This document shows, in pieces, positions 6,683 through 13,058 of a stretch of DNA of 14,928 nucleotides; position 1 is the first letter of the stretch; each line of letters begins with the position of its first letter. Under the pieces are notes generated by a model. It searched no databases. It was not told where the DNA came from and saw nothing but the letters and a program-made list of their open reading frames with translations. A program made the position numbers and the translations under genes. The DNA is from Actinomycetes bacterium (GTDB lineage: Bacteria; Actinomycetota; Acidimicrobiia; Acidimicrobiales; Palsa-688), in assembly GCA_021827285.1 (NCBI GenBank), contig JAKAWM010000013.1, forward strand, positions 1 through 14,928, in the 5' to 3' direction.

Positions 6683-8409
6683 GCCGGACGCGGCGGACGG
6701 TGAGCCGGACGCGCTGGGCGCTGCGTCCTTCGGGCCGGGGGTCAGGGGCCCCGCCCGGCGGCACCCGCTACGCGGTCCCTGCCCTGCTGGTGGCTCTGGT
6801 GGTTGCCGGCTTGGCGCTTGGCGCCGGCAACCACGTTGCCAACCCGCCTCCCCTGGCTCGCGCCCAAAGCCTGGCTCAGAGCGCGGCGCTGACTTCGTCC
6901 TGGTTTTGTGCTGGGGCGACCGCCGGGCCCGGCGGGGTGGCGCCAGGAGCTTTGGTGTTGGACAACTCGGGAAGCCGGCCCGTGCAGGCCACTGTCCAGC
7001 TCGTCACCGAGGCCGGCCCGGTCAGATCCGTCCAGATTGCTGTGCCCGCGACCAGCGCCCGGGTGCTGCCTGAGGACCTAAGCGGGGCACCCTGGACCGG
7101 GGCCATAGTGACCTTCTTTGGCGGGATGGCAGTGGCCGAGCAACAAGCCACCACGCCTATGGGGGTTGCCCTCCAACCTTGTGCCACCCAGGCCTCGCCC
7201 AACTGGTACTTCCCCGACGGTGCGACCTTACTGAACGCGGACGAGTACATTTCGCTGCTCAACCCGTACCCACTCGACGTTGTGGCCGACCTGTCCTTTG
7301 CCACCGACCAGGGCCAGGAGCAGCCGGCGGATTTCGAAGGTGTGGTGGTGCCTGCCCACGGCCTGGCCGTCTTGGACCTACGCTCTCATCTGCGCCGCCG
7401 CCGTCGTATCGCGCTCTCGGTGCGTACCCGCGATGGCCGGATCGTCGCCTTCGAGACCGAGCTCGTCTCGCCGGTCAGCCGCGGAGCCGAGCTCATAGGT
7501 ACTCCCGGCGCCCCCGACCCGATGCTGCCGGTAGCGGGGGCAGAGCTGGTCCTGGGCGCGCCAGGGACCTCGGAGTCGTGGTGGTGGCCAGGTGGGGCCG
7601 ACGGGGCAGGGCTACGCGAAACCTACGTGGTGTACGACCCTGGTCCCCGGCCGGCCCAGCTCAGGCTCAGCCTGGTGCCCGAAGGTGACGGTGCGGGTGC
7701 GGGTTCGGGCGGCTCGGCCCAGTTCACCGCCGGGCCTTATAGCGCCACCCGGGTCACCACCAACGGTGAGCCGTGGGCCATACCTGGGGTCCCCTACTCC
7801 GTCCACCTCCAGAGCCTCGACCGTGTACCCGTGGTGGCCGAACGGGAGCTGTCCGCTGGGGCCCCCTCGACCGAAAAGGGCCGGGCAGTGCTCTTGGGCC
7901 TGGGCAATGCCGCCGGTACCTGGCTGCTCGCCCCTGGCCCCCGCCTACCGGCTGGCAAGGAGGCCACGCCCTTGCTCCGGCGCGGGCGCGGCTCGGCCCG
8001 CCGCCCCCGTCACGCGAGCCACACCAGCCACACCAGCCACGCCAGCCACGCGGTTTCGCACGGGAAGCCCGCCCGGCGCACCTCGCCAACCCAAACCGCC
8101 AGCGTTCGCTTGCCGCCCCAGACCAAGTTGGTCGTGCTGGACCCAGGCCGGCGCCCAGCCACCGTTTCGGTCAGTGGCCTAGCGGGTGGGAGCGCGACAG
8201 TGCCCGAAGGTACCGCACCTTTGGTGACGTTCACAGTTGCCCCGGGGCAGTCCAGCCAGCTCCAGCTGCCAGCTGGCCTGGCCAAGGCCCCGCTTCGGGT
8301 GTCCAGCTCGCAACCGGTCATGATCGAGGAGGATTCCTACGCCGGGGCGGGAGCGCTCGGGATCAACCTGGCCCCTGGCGTGCCTGTGAGCCCGGTGAGC
8401 CCTCCGTAG
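6679..8409 (+). CDS. DUF5719-like exported, membrane-anchored protein
   Basis: The protein has 576 residues. A basic N-terminus is followed by one hydrophobic segment (about 31-50, YAVPALLVALVVAGLALGAG), an uncleaved anchor or signal peptide. The rest is a beta-rich extracytoplasmic part with repeated DUF5719-like phrases, such as WFCAGATAGPGGVAPGALVLDNSG, WYFPDGAT followed by EYISLLNPYP, and FEGVVVPAHGLAVLDL. Function is unknown; linkage to the GT2-membrane gene suggests a partner in envelope glycan export or assembly. TTG 6679 is chosen because GGAGGG (6667-6672) lies six nt upstream and the codon overlaps the previous stop as TTGA. An in-frame GTG at 6700 lies in a duplicated copy of the start region. 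A histidine-rich stretch (residues 445-461) and an arginine run (LRRRRR, near residues 237-242) are local oddities. Confidence 0.8.
   Translation: MSRTRRTVSRTRWALRPSGRGSGAPPGGTRYAVPALLVALVVAGLALGAGNHVANPPPLARAQSLAQSAALTSSWFCAGATAGPGGVAPGALVLDNSGSRPVQATVQLVTEAGPVRSVQIAVPATSARVLPEDLSGAPWTGAIVTFFGGMAVAEQQATTPMGVALQPCATQASPNWYFPDGATLLNADEYISLLNPYPLDVVADLSFATDQGQEQPADFEGVVVPAHGLAVLDLRSHLRRRRRIALSVRTRDGRIVAFETELVSPVSRGAELIGTPGAPDPMLPVAGAELVLGAPGTSESWWWPGGADGAGLRETYVVYDPGPRPAQLRLSLVPEGDGAGAGSGGSAQFTAGPYSATRVTTNGEPWAIPGVPYSVHLQSLDRVPVVAERELSAGAPSTEKGRAVLLGLGNAAGTWLLAPGPRLPAGKEATPLLRRGRGSARRPRHASHTSHTSHASHAVSHGKPARRTSPTQTASVRLPPQTKLVVLDPGRRPATVSVSGLAGGSATVPEGTAPLVTFTVAPGQSSQLQLPAGLAKAPLRVSSSQPVMIEEDSYAGAGALGINLAPGVPVSPVSPP
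6680..6713 (+). repeat. 13-bp direct repeat duplicating the start region
   Basis: TGAGCCGGACGCG occurs at 6680-6692 and again at 6701-6713, a 21-bp in-frame period giving SRTRRTV then SRTRWAL. Each copy is preceded by a base that makes a start codon (TTG 6679, GTG 6700). The first has the better-placed ribosome site. Confidence 0.8.
8011..8061 (+). repeat. Histidine-rich triplet repeat in the DUF5719 protein
   Basis: A run of nine-base units based on AGC CAC ACC encodes HASHTSHTSHASHAVSH (residues 445-461), with histidine at nearly every third position. It sits in a Pro/Arg/Ala-rich linker between two beta-rich parts, outside the membrane by the predicted topology. H-x-x-H spacing could bind a metal such as zinc, nickel or copper, or this may simply be a low-complexity linker. 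Confidence 0.75.
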
Positions 8410-8421
8410 CGGGGCTGCTGC

Positions 8422-10518
8422 TCAGAGCCGGCCGTCGCGGTCGCGGCCGAAGGTGGACGGGGAAGTGCGCCGGTCGCTCGGGCTGAGCGGTACCGGCAGC
8501 GCCGCGTCCTGTAGCGACACCGGGAAGGTTGGCCCGCCGGGCGGTGCTTCCCCTGGCGAGGCTTCGGGGTCGCGGGCCCCGCCGTTCACGGCCGCCGTGG
8601 CGATGGCAAAGCTGGGGGCGGCGACGCCCTCGTGGACCGGCCGCCCGTAGGCTGCGTCCACCAGCCGGGCCACTTCGGTGCCGTCGATGGTCTCCCGCTC
8701 CATCAGGGCTTGGGCGACGGAAGTGAGCCCTTGGCGGTGCTCGCGAAGCAACCGGAGGGCCCTCGCCTCCTGCTCGCGCAAGATCCGCTCGACCTCTTCG
8801 TCGACGACGCGTGCCGTTTCGTCGCTGTAATCACGCGTGTGCATAAGATCCTCGCCTAGGAACACCTCGCCCCCGTTGCCCCAGGCCATGGGGCCCACTC
8901 GCTCGGACATGCCGAACTCACGGACCATTTTGCGCGCCATTTCGGTGGCCCGCTGCAGGTCGTTCGAACCGCCGGTCGAAAGCGTGCCGAACACTATCTG
9001 TTCGGCCGTCCGCCCCCCCATCATCACGCAGAGGGAGTCTTCGATGTACTCCCGCCAATAGGTGTGCCGCTCTTCGATTGGCAGTTGCTGTGTTACTCCA
9101 AGGGCCATACCCGTAGGCAGGATCGTGACTTTGTGGACCGGGTCGGCGTCGGGCAGGACGTAGGCGAGCACGGCGTGGCCGCCTTCGTGGTAAGCGGTGG
9201 CGGTCTTTTCCTTTTCGGACAGCACCGTCGACTCCCGGCGCTGTCCCATCAATATCCGATCGCGGGCGGCGTCGAAATCGGCGGAGGCTATAGAGGGGGC
9301 GCCTCGCCGTACCGCGTGGAGGGCCGCTTCGTTGACGAGGTTGGCCAGGTCGGCTCCGCTCATGCCCGGAGTCCCCCGGGCCACGACCATTAGGTCTACA
9401 TCGGGGGCGATGCGCTTGTCCTTGCAATGGACCTTGAGGATGGGTAGCCGCTCGTCGAGGTCGGGCAACGGCACCACGATCTGGCGGTCGAAGCGGCCGG
9501 GGCGCAGCAGGGCCGGGTCCAATATGTCGGGCCGGTTGGTAGCTGCCATCATGACGATGCCTTCGGTGGCCTCGAAGCCGTCCATTTCGGCCAGCATCTG
9601 GTTGAGGGTTTGCTCCCTCTCGTCGTGGCCGCCACCCAGACCGGCGCCCCGTTTGCGGCCGATGGAGTCGATCTCGTCGATGAAAATGATGGCCGGTGCT
9701 TGCTTACGGGCGCTCTGGAACAGGTCACGCACCCGGGACGCGCCCACACCGACGAACATTTCCATGAAATCAGAGCCGGTGACAGACATGAACGGGACGC
9801 CCGCTTCGCCCGCGACCGCCCTGGCCAGCAAGGTTTTGCCCGTCCCCGGCGGCCCGACCAGCAGTACGCCCTTGGGGATCTTGGCTCCTATTTCCTTGAA
9901 GCGGCTGGACGACCTGAGGAAGTCCACCACCTCGCGGATCTCCATCTTGACCCCCTCATAGCCGGCAACGTCGGCGAAGGTGGTGCGTGGCCGCTCCGTC
10001 GTATAAACCTTTGCTCTACTTCGACCAATGGACATGATGCCGCCCATCTGGCCCTGGGCACGCCGGAGCATCCAGGCGATGAAGACAAAGAACACGAGCC
10101 CGTAGAAGAGGTACGGCAGTAGGGCGGTCCAGTCACCGCTTGGGTAAACGAACTTGAGCGATTTGCCGCTGGTCAGGTACTTCTCCAGAGTGGGGACCTC
10201 GGTGTTGTCCTGGCCCGGGCCCGGCCCTGCGCTTTCGTATTGGCTGCCGTCCAGCATGGTGAACTGGATGCCCCCGGTTTGGGCATTAACGGTCGCCTGC
10301 TTGACCTGGCCTTTTTGGACCCAGGAGAGGAACTGCGTGTAGGGCACCGTTGGTGTTGACGGGGCCGTAACTACGGTCGAGACCATGATGGCCAGTGCCA
10401 CTACGGCCAGCACGACCATCAGCACCCAGCGCCACGAGCGGTCCGGGGTGCCAAGACCGGGCGGCCCGCCCGGGCGGTCCGGGGGTCGCGGTCGCAGGTC
10501 CCCTGGTTGGCGGCTCAT
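8422..10518 (-). CDS. ftsH: ATP-dependent zinc metalloprotease FtsH
   Basis: This is a full-length FtsH of 698 residues, the membrane AAA+ protease that degrades misfolded and regulatory membrane proteins. Membrane spans lie at about 30-50 and 131-152, flanking an extracytoplasmic domain. The AAA module has Walker A GPPGTGKT (222-229), the pore loop near FVGVG (255-259), Walker B IIFIDEID (277-284) and the second region of homology ATNRPDILDPALLRPGRFDRQ (326-346). HEGGH (444-448) is the zinc protease site and D520 in STGGSND is the likely third ligand. A Pro/Ala/Gly-rich tail of roughly 70 residues follows the protease domain. I start at ATG 10518; a second ATG at 10527 would add three residues, and a frame open to 10890 would run through the divergent DUF3499 gene. 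It converges on the DUF5719 gene with a 12-bp gap. Confidence 0.98.
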   Translation of the reverse strand: MSRQPGDLRPRPPDRPGGPPGLGTPDRSWRWVLMVVLAVVALAIMVSTVVTAPSTPTVPYTQFLSWVQKGQVKQATVNAQTGGIQFTMLDGSQYESAGPGPGQDNTEVPTLEKYLTSGKSLKFVYPSGDWTALLPYLFYGLVFFVFIAWMLRRAQGQMGGIMSIGRSRAKVYTTERPRTTFADVAGYEGVKMEIREVVDFLRSSSRFKEIGAKIPKGVLLVGPPGTGKTLLARAVAGEAGVPFMSVTGSDFMEMFVGVGASRVRDLFQSARKQAPAIIFIDEIDSIGRKRGAGLGGGHDEREQTLNQMLAEMDGFEATEGIVMMAATNRPDILDPALLRPGRFDRQIVVPLPDLDERLPILKVHCKDKRIAPDVDLMVVARGTPGMSGADLANLVNEAALHAVRRGAPSIASADFDAARDRILMGQRRESTVLSEKEKTATAYHEGGHAVLAYVLPDADPVHKVTILPTGMALGVTQQLPIEERHTYWREYIEDSLCVMMGGRTAEQIVFGTLSTGGSNDLQRATEMARKMVREFGMSERVGPMAWGNGGEVFLGEDLMHTRDYSDETARVVDEEVERILREQEARALRLLREHRQGLTSVAQALMERETIDGTEVARLVDAAYGRPVHEGVAAPSFAIATAAVNGGARDPEASPGEAPPGGPTFPVSLQDAALPVPLSPSDRRTSPSTFGRDRDGRL

Positions 10519-10525
10519 GGCCCCC

Positions 10526-10531
10526 ATCGTA
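10526..10531 (-). promoter_or_regulatory. Putative leaderless -10 element, TACGAT
   Basis: On the minus strand TACGAT is followed by seven nt (GGGGGCC) and then the ATG of ftsH at 10518. No Shine-Dalgarno is placed for that ATG, so a leaderless mRNA is the simplest reading. If ATG 10527 were the start, this hexamer would overlap the start codon instead. No clear -35 hexamer is seen. Confidence 0.45.
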
Positions 10532-10548
10532 GGCGGAGGAGGCCCGAT

Positions 10549-10622
10549 AGTGCTGCTCAGTTCCGGCTGACCTGCCTTCTGGAGGGTTAGGAGCACTTGG
10601 CGCAAGCCAGGCCCAGTGCTGC
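10549..10622. promoter_or_regulatory. Repeated AGTGCT half-sites and a 10-pair inverted repeat
   Basis: AGTGCTGC occurs twice in direct orientation (10549-10556 and 10615-10622), and the inverse AGCACT lies at 10592-10597. AGCAC/GTGCT (10592-10596 with 10616-10620) closes an inner stem TTGGC/GCCAG with a GCAA loop (10597-10610), leaving a five-base bulge on the 3' side. The element is centred between the divergent ftsH and DUF3499 starts. If both genes are leaderless it is not in either mRNA, so a protein-binding site fits better than an RNA structure. The half-site resembles that of the HrcA/CIRCE operator, but the spacing (17 instead of 11 between the hexamers) is wrong. Confidence 0.4.
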
Positions 10623-10672
10623 CGGGCCCGGCGTTGCAGGTGGGTATCCAGGTGCGACTGGCCCCCATCAAA

Positions 10673-10678
10673 TAACTT
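10673..10678 (+). promoter_or_regulatory. Putative leaderless -10 element, TAACTT
   Basis: TAACTT matches TAnnnT and ends eight nt before the GTG at 10687. The surrounding bases (ATCAAATAACTTCG) are an AT-rich island in GC-rich DNA. No Shine-Dalgarno precedes the GTG. Confidence 0.4.
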
Positions 10679-10686
10679 CGTAGCTT

Positions 10687-11088
10687 GTGACTCCCACGAG
10701 TTGTGCACACCCGGCATGTCCCGGTCGCCCCACGGCCTGGCTGGCGTTCGATTATGAGGGCCGCTGCGCTTGGCTGGACGACGAGCCGAGCCCAGGCGGG
10801 CGGGGGGCTCAGTGGCCACTTTGTAAACGCCACGCCGACGGCTTGCAGGTACCTAGAGGCTGGTTCTGTATCGACCGCCGGGCCACCCACCGTTGGGAAG
10901 GCTGGCCGGGCTGGGACGAGCGGGTGCCGGCGAGCACGGTGGGCCCGCCCCGCTCCCAGGGCGGCGCCCTCGTCCTTGGCCGGACCGGACGGTTGAGCAG
11001 TCGCGGCCAGGGGCTAGCCAAACCGGCAGAGCGAGTGGGACAGCTGAGCGAGGATCATGGCACCCCGGAGGTAACCGCGATCCTGTAG
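10687..11088 (+). CDS. Small Cys/His protein, DUF3499-like
   Basis: The protein has 133 residues. Its first 65 match the pattern I know for DUF3499: C6 and C11 (CAHPAC), a middle stretch with C27, then PLCKRHADGLQVPRGWFCIDRR with C46 and H49. C6, C11, C46 and H49 could form a zinc-binding knuckle. The remaining half is Gly/Arg/Pro-rich with no recognised motif. Function is unknown; in other actinobacteria, as I recall, this family sits close to a large GT2 gene, a DUF5719 gene and phosphomannomutase, so an envelope-linked role is inferred. Here ftsH separates it from those partners. GTG 10687 is used because the conserved region begins at once. It converges on gltD, and the 47-bp gap between them shows no clear terminator. 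Confidence 0.75.
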   Translation: MTPTSCAHPACPGRPTAWLAFDYEGRCAWLDDEPSPGGRGAQWPLCKRHADGLQVPRGWFCIDRRATHRWEGWPGWDERVPASTVGPPRSQGGALVLGRTGRLSSRGQGLAKPAERVGQLSEDHGTPEVTAIL

Positions 11089-11135
11089 TTGGTGTGATCA
11101 GCCGTCCTGCCGCAGTTGGAATGCGCCACCGGGAG

Positions 11136-12590
11136 TTAGAAGGCGCCGCCAGTCGGCGCCACCGGCAGGAAGGTCTCGCCCATGAGCCAGCGGTCAACGG
11201 CGCCAGCCGCGCCGCGGCCCTCGGCGATGGCCCAGGCCACCAAGCTTTGGCCCCTGGCCATATCCCCGCAGGTAAACACGCCCGCTGCCGGCGTCGCCCA
11301 GTCCCGGTCCCGGGCCACATTGCCGCCGGGGCCCGGGTCGAGGCCCAACTGAGCCAGCATCGGGGAACGTTCCGGCCCGCTGAACCCGAGTGCTAGCAGC
11401 ACGAGGTCAGCCGGCAGTTCGCGTGCGCTGCCCGGCACCAATTGAAAACTGGGCCGCCCGTCCACCACCGCCATGGTCACCTCGGCCAGTTCCAACCCGC
11501 AGACATGGCCGTGGCCGTCGCTTTGAAAGCGCTGAGTTGAGACCGACCAGAGCCGTGTCCCGCCTTCGTGGTGGGATGCTGAGGTGCGCAACCGGAGAGG
11601 CCAGGTTGGCCATGGCGTGCTCGGATCGCGCTCATCCGGCGGTCGGGGCATGATCTCGAGTTGATGGACCGACGCCGCCCCTTGGCGATGAGCGGTCCCC
11701 AGGCAGTCCGCCCCCGTGTCGCCTCCGCCGATCACGACAACCCTTTTGCCCGCAGCCGTGATCGTGGGCTCGGCCAGGTCGCCCTGCTGCACCCTGTTGG
11801 ACACAGTCAGGTACTCCATAGCCTGGTGGATCCCGCCCAGCTCACGGCCCGGGACAGGGAGGTCCCGCGGTAGCGTTGCACCCCCAGCGAGCAAGAGGGC
11901 GTCTACTTTCCCCAGTAGCTCGTGGGCACCCACGTCCTTGCCCACCTCCAGTTTGGTTCGGAAGGTCACTCCTTCCGCCCGGAGTTGGGAGAGCCGCCGC
12001 TCGAGCACCCACTTTTCCAGTTTGAACTCCGGGATCCCGTAGCGCAAAAGACCCCCGGCACGGTCAGCACGTTCATAGACGGTGACCTGGTGGCCGGCCC
12101 GGCGCAGCTGCTGGGCGGCGGCCAGACCGGCAGGGCCGGAGCCCACGACGGCGACTGTCTTGCCGGTCGTCGAGGCCGGCGGTCTGGGCACCACCCAGCC
12201 CTCCGCCCAGGCGATCTCGGCCACCTGCTTTTCCACCAGGGCATTGGTCACCGGGCGGTCGTTAATGGACAGGACGCAGGCCGCCTCGCAGGGGGCGGGG
12301 CAGAGCCTTCCCGTCAGCTCAGGGAAGTTGTTGGTGGCGTGCAAGCGCTCGGACGCGTCTTTCCATCGACCCTTGTAAACGAGGTCGTTCCACTCCGGGA
12401 CCAGGTTGCCGAGGGGGCAGGCGTGGTGGCAGAAGGCGACGCTACAGGCCATGCAGCGCGATGCCTGAACGCCAGCCTCCCGGCGGGTTACCGGCTCGTA
12501 AACCTCCCGCCAGTCCAGCAGTCGTTGGGCGATGGGCCGGTGGGCTGCGGAGCGGCGGTCTTTGGTGAGAAAGCCGGTTGGGTCACCCAT
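11136..12590 (-). CDS. gltD: Glutamate synthase small (beta) subunit
   Basis: The protein has 484 residues, the usual GltD length. The N-terminal cysteines C46, C49, C54 and C58 (CMACSVAFCHHAC) and C97, C101 and C105 (CPAPCEAAC) form the Fe-S binding domain. GSGPAG (150-155) is the FAD dinucleotide fold and VVIGGGDTGADC (285-296) the NADPH fold. TCGDMARGQSLVAWAIAEGR (440-459) is the conserved FAD-binding end. It passes electrons from NADPH to GltB, which makes glutamate from glutamine and 2-oxoglutarate. No gltB lies beside it in this window. ATG 12590 matches the family start (MGDPTGFL); a TTG at 12611 would add seven residues (MSWDRAH) and has GAGGG too close to it. A GGCGCC pair (11142-11160) makes a hairpin inside the last codons. 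The divergent neighbour shares a repeat-bearing control region. Confidence 0.96.
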   Translation of the reverse strand: MGDPTGFLTKDRRSAAHRPIAQRLLDWREVYEPVTRREAGVQASRCMACSVAFCHHACPLGNLVPEWNDLVYKGRWKDASERLHATNNFPELTGRLCPAPCEAACVLSINDRPVTNALVEKQVAEIAWAEGWVVPRPPASTTGKTVAVVGSGPAGLAAAQQLRRAGHQVTVYERADRAGGLLRYGIPEFKLEKWVLERRLSQLRAEGVTFRTKLEVGKDVGAHELLGKVDALLLAGGATLPRDLPVPGRELGGIHQAMEYLTVSNRVQQGDLAEPTITAAGKRVVVIGGGDTGADCLGTAHRQGAASVHQLEIMPRPPDERDPSTPWPTWPLRLRTSASHHEGGTRLWSVSTQRFQSDGHGHVCGLELAEVTMAVVDGRPSFQLVPGSARELPADLVLLALGFSGPERSPMLAQLGLDPGPGGNVARDRDWATPAAGVFTCGDMARGQSLVAWAIAEGRGAAGAVDRWLMGETFLPVAPTGGAF

Positions 12591-12610
12591 GTGAGCACGA
12601 TCCCAGCTCA

Positions 12611-12632
12611 AGGCCCTCGTTGGTTAGGGCCT
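12611..12632. promoter_or_regulatory. 7-bp perfect inverted repeat in the gltD leader
   Basis: AGGCCCT (12611-12617) and AGGGCCT (12626-12632) are perfect inverse copies separated by eight bases. The right arm overlaps the first GGGCCTA direct repeat (12627-12633). It could be an operator or, in a gltD transcript, a hairpin about 20 nt before the ATG. Confidence 0.45.
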
Positions 12633-12706
12633 ATCGTCACTTTGGTCGGGCCTACCGAGATTTGTGGCATGGGCCTACCCACGGACCGTCCCGGCGGGCG
12701 GGCCTA
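12627..12706 (+). promoter_or_regulatory. Four direct GGGCCTA repeats between divergent genes
   Basis: GGGCCTA occurs at 12627-12633, 12648-12654, 12671-12677 and 12700-12706, with start-to-start steps of 21, 23 and 29 bp. The first two are two helical turns apart. The last copy shares its final TA with the TAGGGT -10 candidate of the downstream gene. A seven-base word would be expected about 0.01 times in this span at 70% GC. An array of binding sites for a transcription factor is the likely reading; I cannot name the factor. Confidence 0.55.
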
Positions 12707-12710
12707 GGGT
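12705..12710 (+). promoter_or_regulatory. Putative leaderless -10 element, TAGGGT
   Basis: TAGGGT ends seven nt before the ATG at 12718, and no Shine-Dalgarno precedes that ATG. The hexamer is identical to the candidate before the reductase gene at 2186. Its first two bases belong to the fourth GGGCCTA repeat, so a protein bound there would cover the promoter. Confidence 0.5.
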
Positions 12711-12717
12711 GGTCGTC

Positions 12718-13029
12718 ATGATCGCGGCTTTTTCCATCACGCCCATCGGTACGGGTGAGTCAGTCGGTGACCTGGTGGCCGAGGCTGTCGGGGTCGTTCG
12801 GGAAAGTGGGCTCCCGAGCGAGACCAACGCCATGTTCACGAATGTCGAGGGGGACTGGGAAGAGGTGATGGCGGTAATCAAGCGCTGCGTGGACCGCCTC
12901 TCGGCCGCGGCCCCCCGCCTGTCCATCGTCATAAAGGCCGACATCCACCCGTCGGCGCCGTTGGGGCAGTTGGCCGGGAAGGTTGAGCGCGTAGAGCGGC
13001 ACCTGAAAAGGGTTGCCGGCAGCACCTAG
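12718..13029 (+). CDS. MTH1187-family thiamine-binding protein
   Basis: The protein has 103 residues, typical for this small ferredoxin-like-fold family. It opens MIAAFSITPIGTGESVGDLVAEAV and continues with the family phrases SGLPSETNAMFTNVEGDWEEVMAVIKRC and RLSIVIKADIHPSA, ending in KVERVERHLK. The family was first described from archaeal MTH1187 and yeast YBL001c; members bind thiamine-like ligands as tetramers, and their cellular role is poorly defined. No thiamine biosynthesis gene or TPP riboswitch is nearby. The gene is expressed away from gltD across the GGGCCTA repeat region and converges on hypF with a 28-bp gap. Confidence 0.88.
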   Translation: MIAAFSITPIGTGESVGDLVAEAVGVVRESGLPSETNAMFTNVEGDWEEVMAVIKRCVDRLSAAAPRLSIVIKADIHPSAPLGQLAGKVERVERHLKRVAGST

Positions 13030-13042
13030 GCTTCCGAACCGA

Positions 13043-13058
13043 ACCGGTGGAGGCCGGT
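13043..13058. terminator. Weak hairpin between convergent genes
   Basis: ACCGG (13043-13047) and CCGGT (13054-13058) form a perfect five-pair stem with a TGGAGG loop, just past the thiamine-binding gene and touching the hypF stop codon. There is no T-tract on either strand, so its role as a terminator is uncertain. Confidence 0.2.

Noticed and set aside
9197..9961. A 254-codon plus-strand open frame opposite ftsH
   Set aside because: It is an antisense shadow of the conserved AAA domain of ftsH and shows no family motif.
10519..10686. tRNA or known small RNA gene in the ftsH/DUF3499 gap
   Set aside because: No cloverleaf, T-arm consensus or CCA end is visible; only the single bulged stem described above.
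10519..10890. N-terminal extension of ftsH by 124 codons to a start at 10890
   Set aside because: The added residues have no FtsH homology that I recognise and would overlap the divergent DUF3499 gene. A -10 hexamer sits just before ATG 10518.
11142..11160. Terminator formed by GGCGCC repeats at the end of gltD
   Set aside because: The stem lies within the last codons, before the stop, without a T-tract. GGCGCC is a common palindrome at this GC content.
12591..12717. TPP riboswitch before the thiamine-binding gene
   Set aside because: I find no TPP-aptamer CTGAGA core, and the gene appears leaderless, leaving no 5' UTR to hold a riboswitch.
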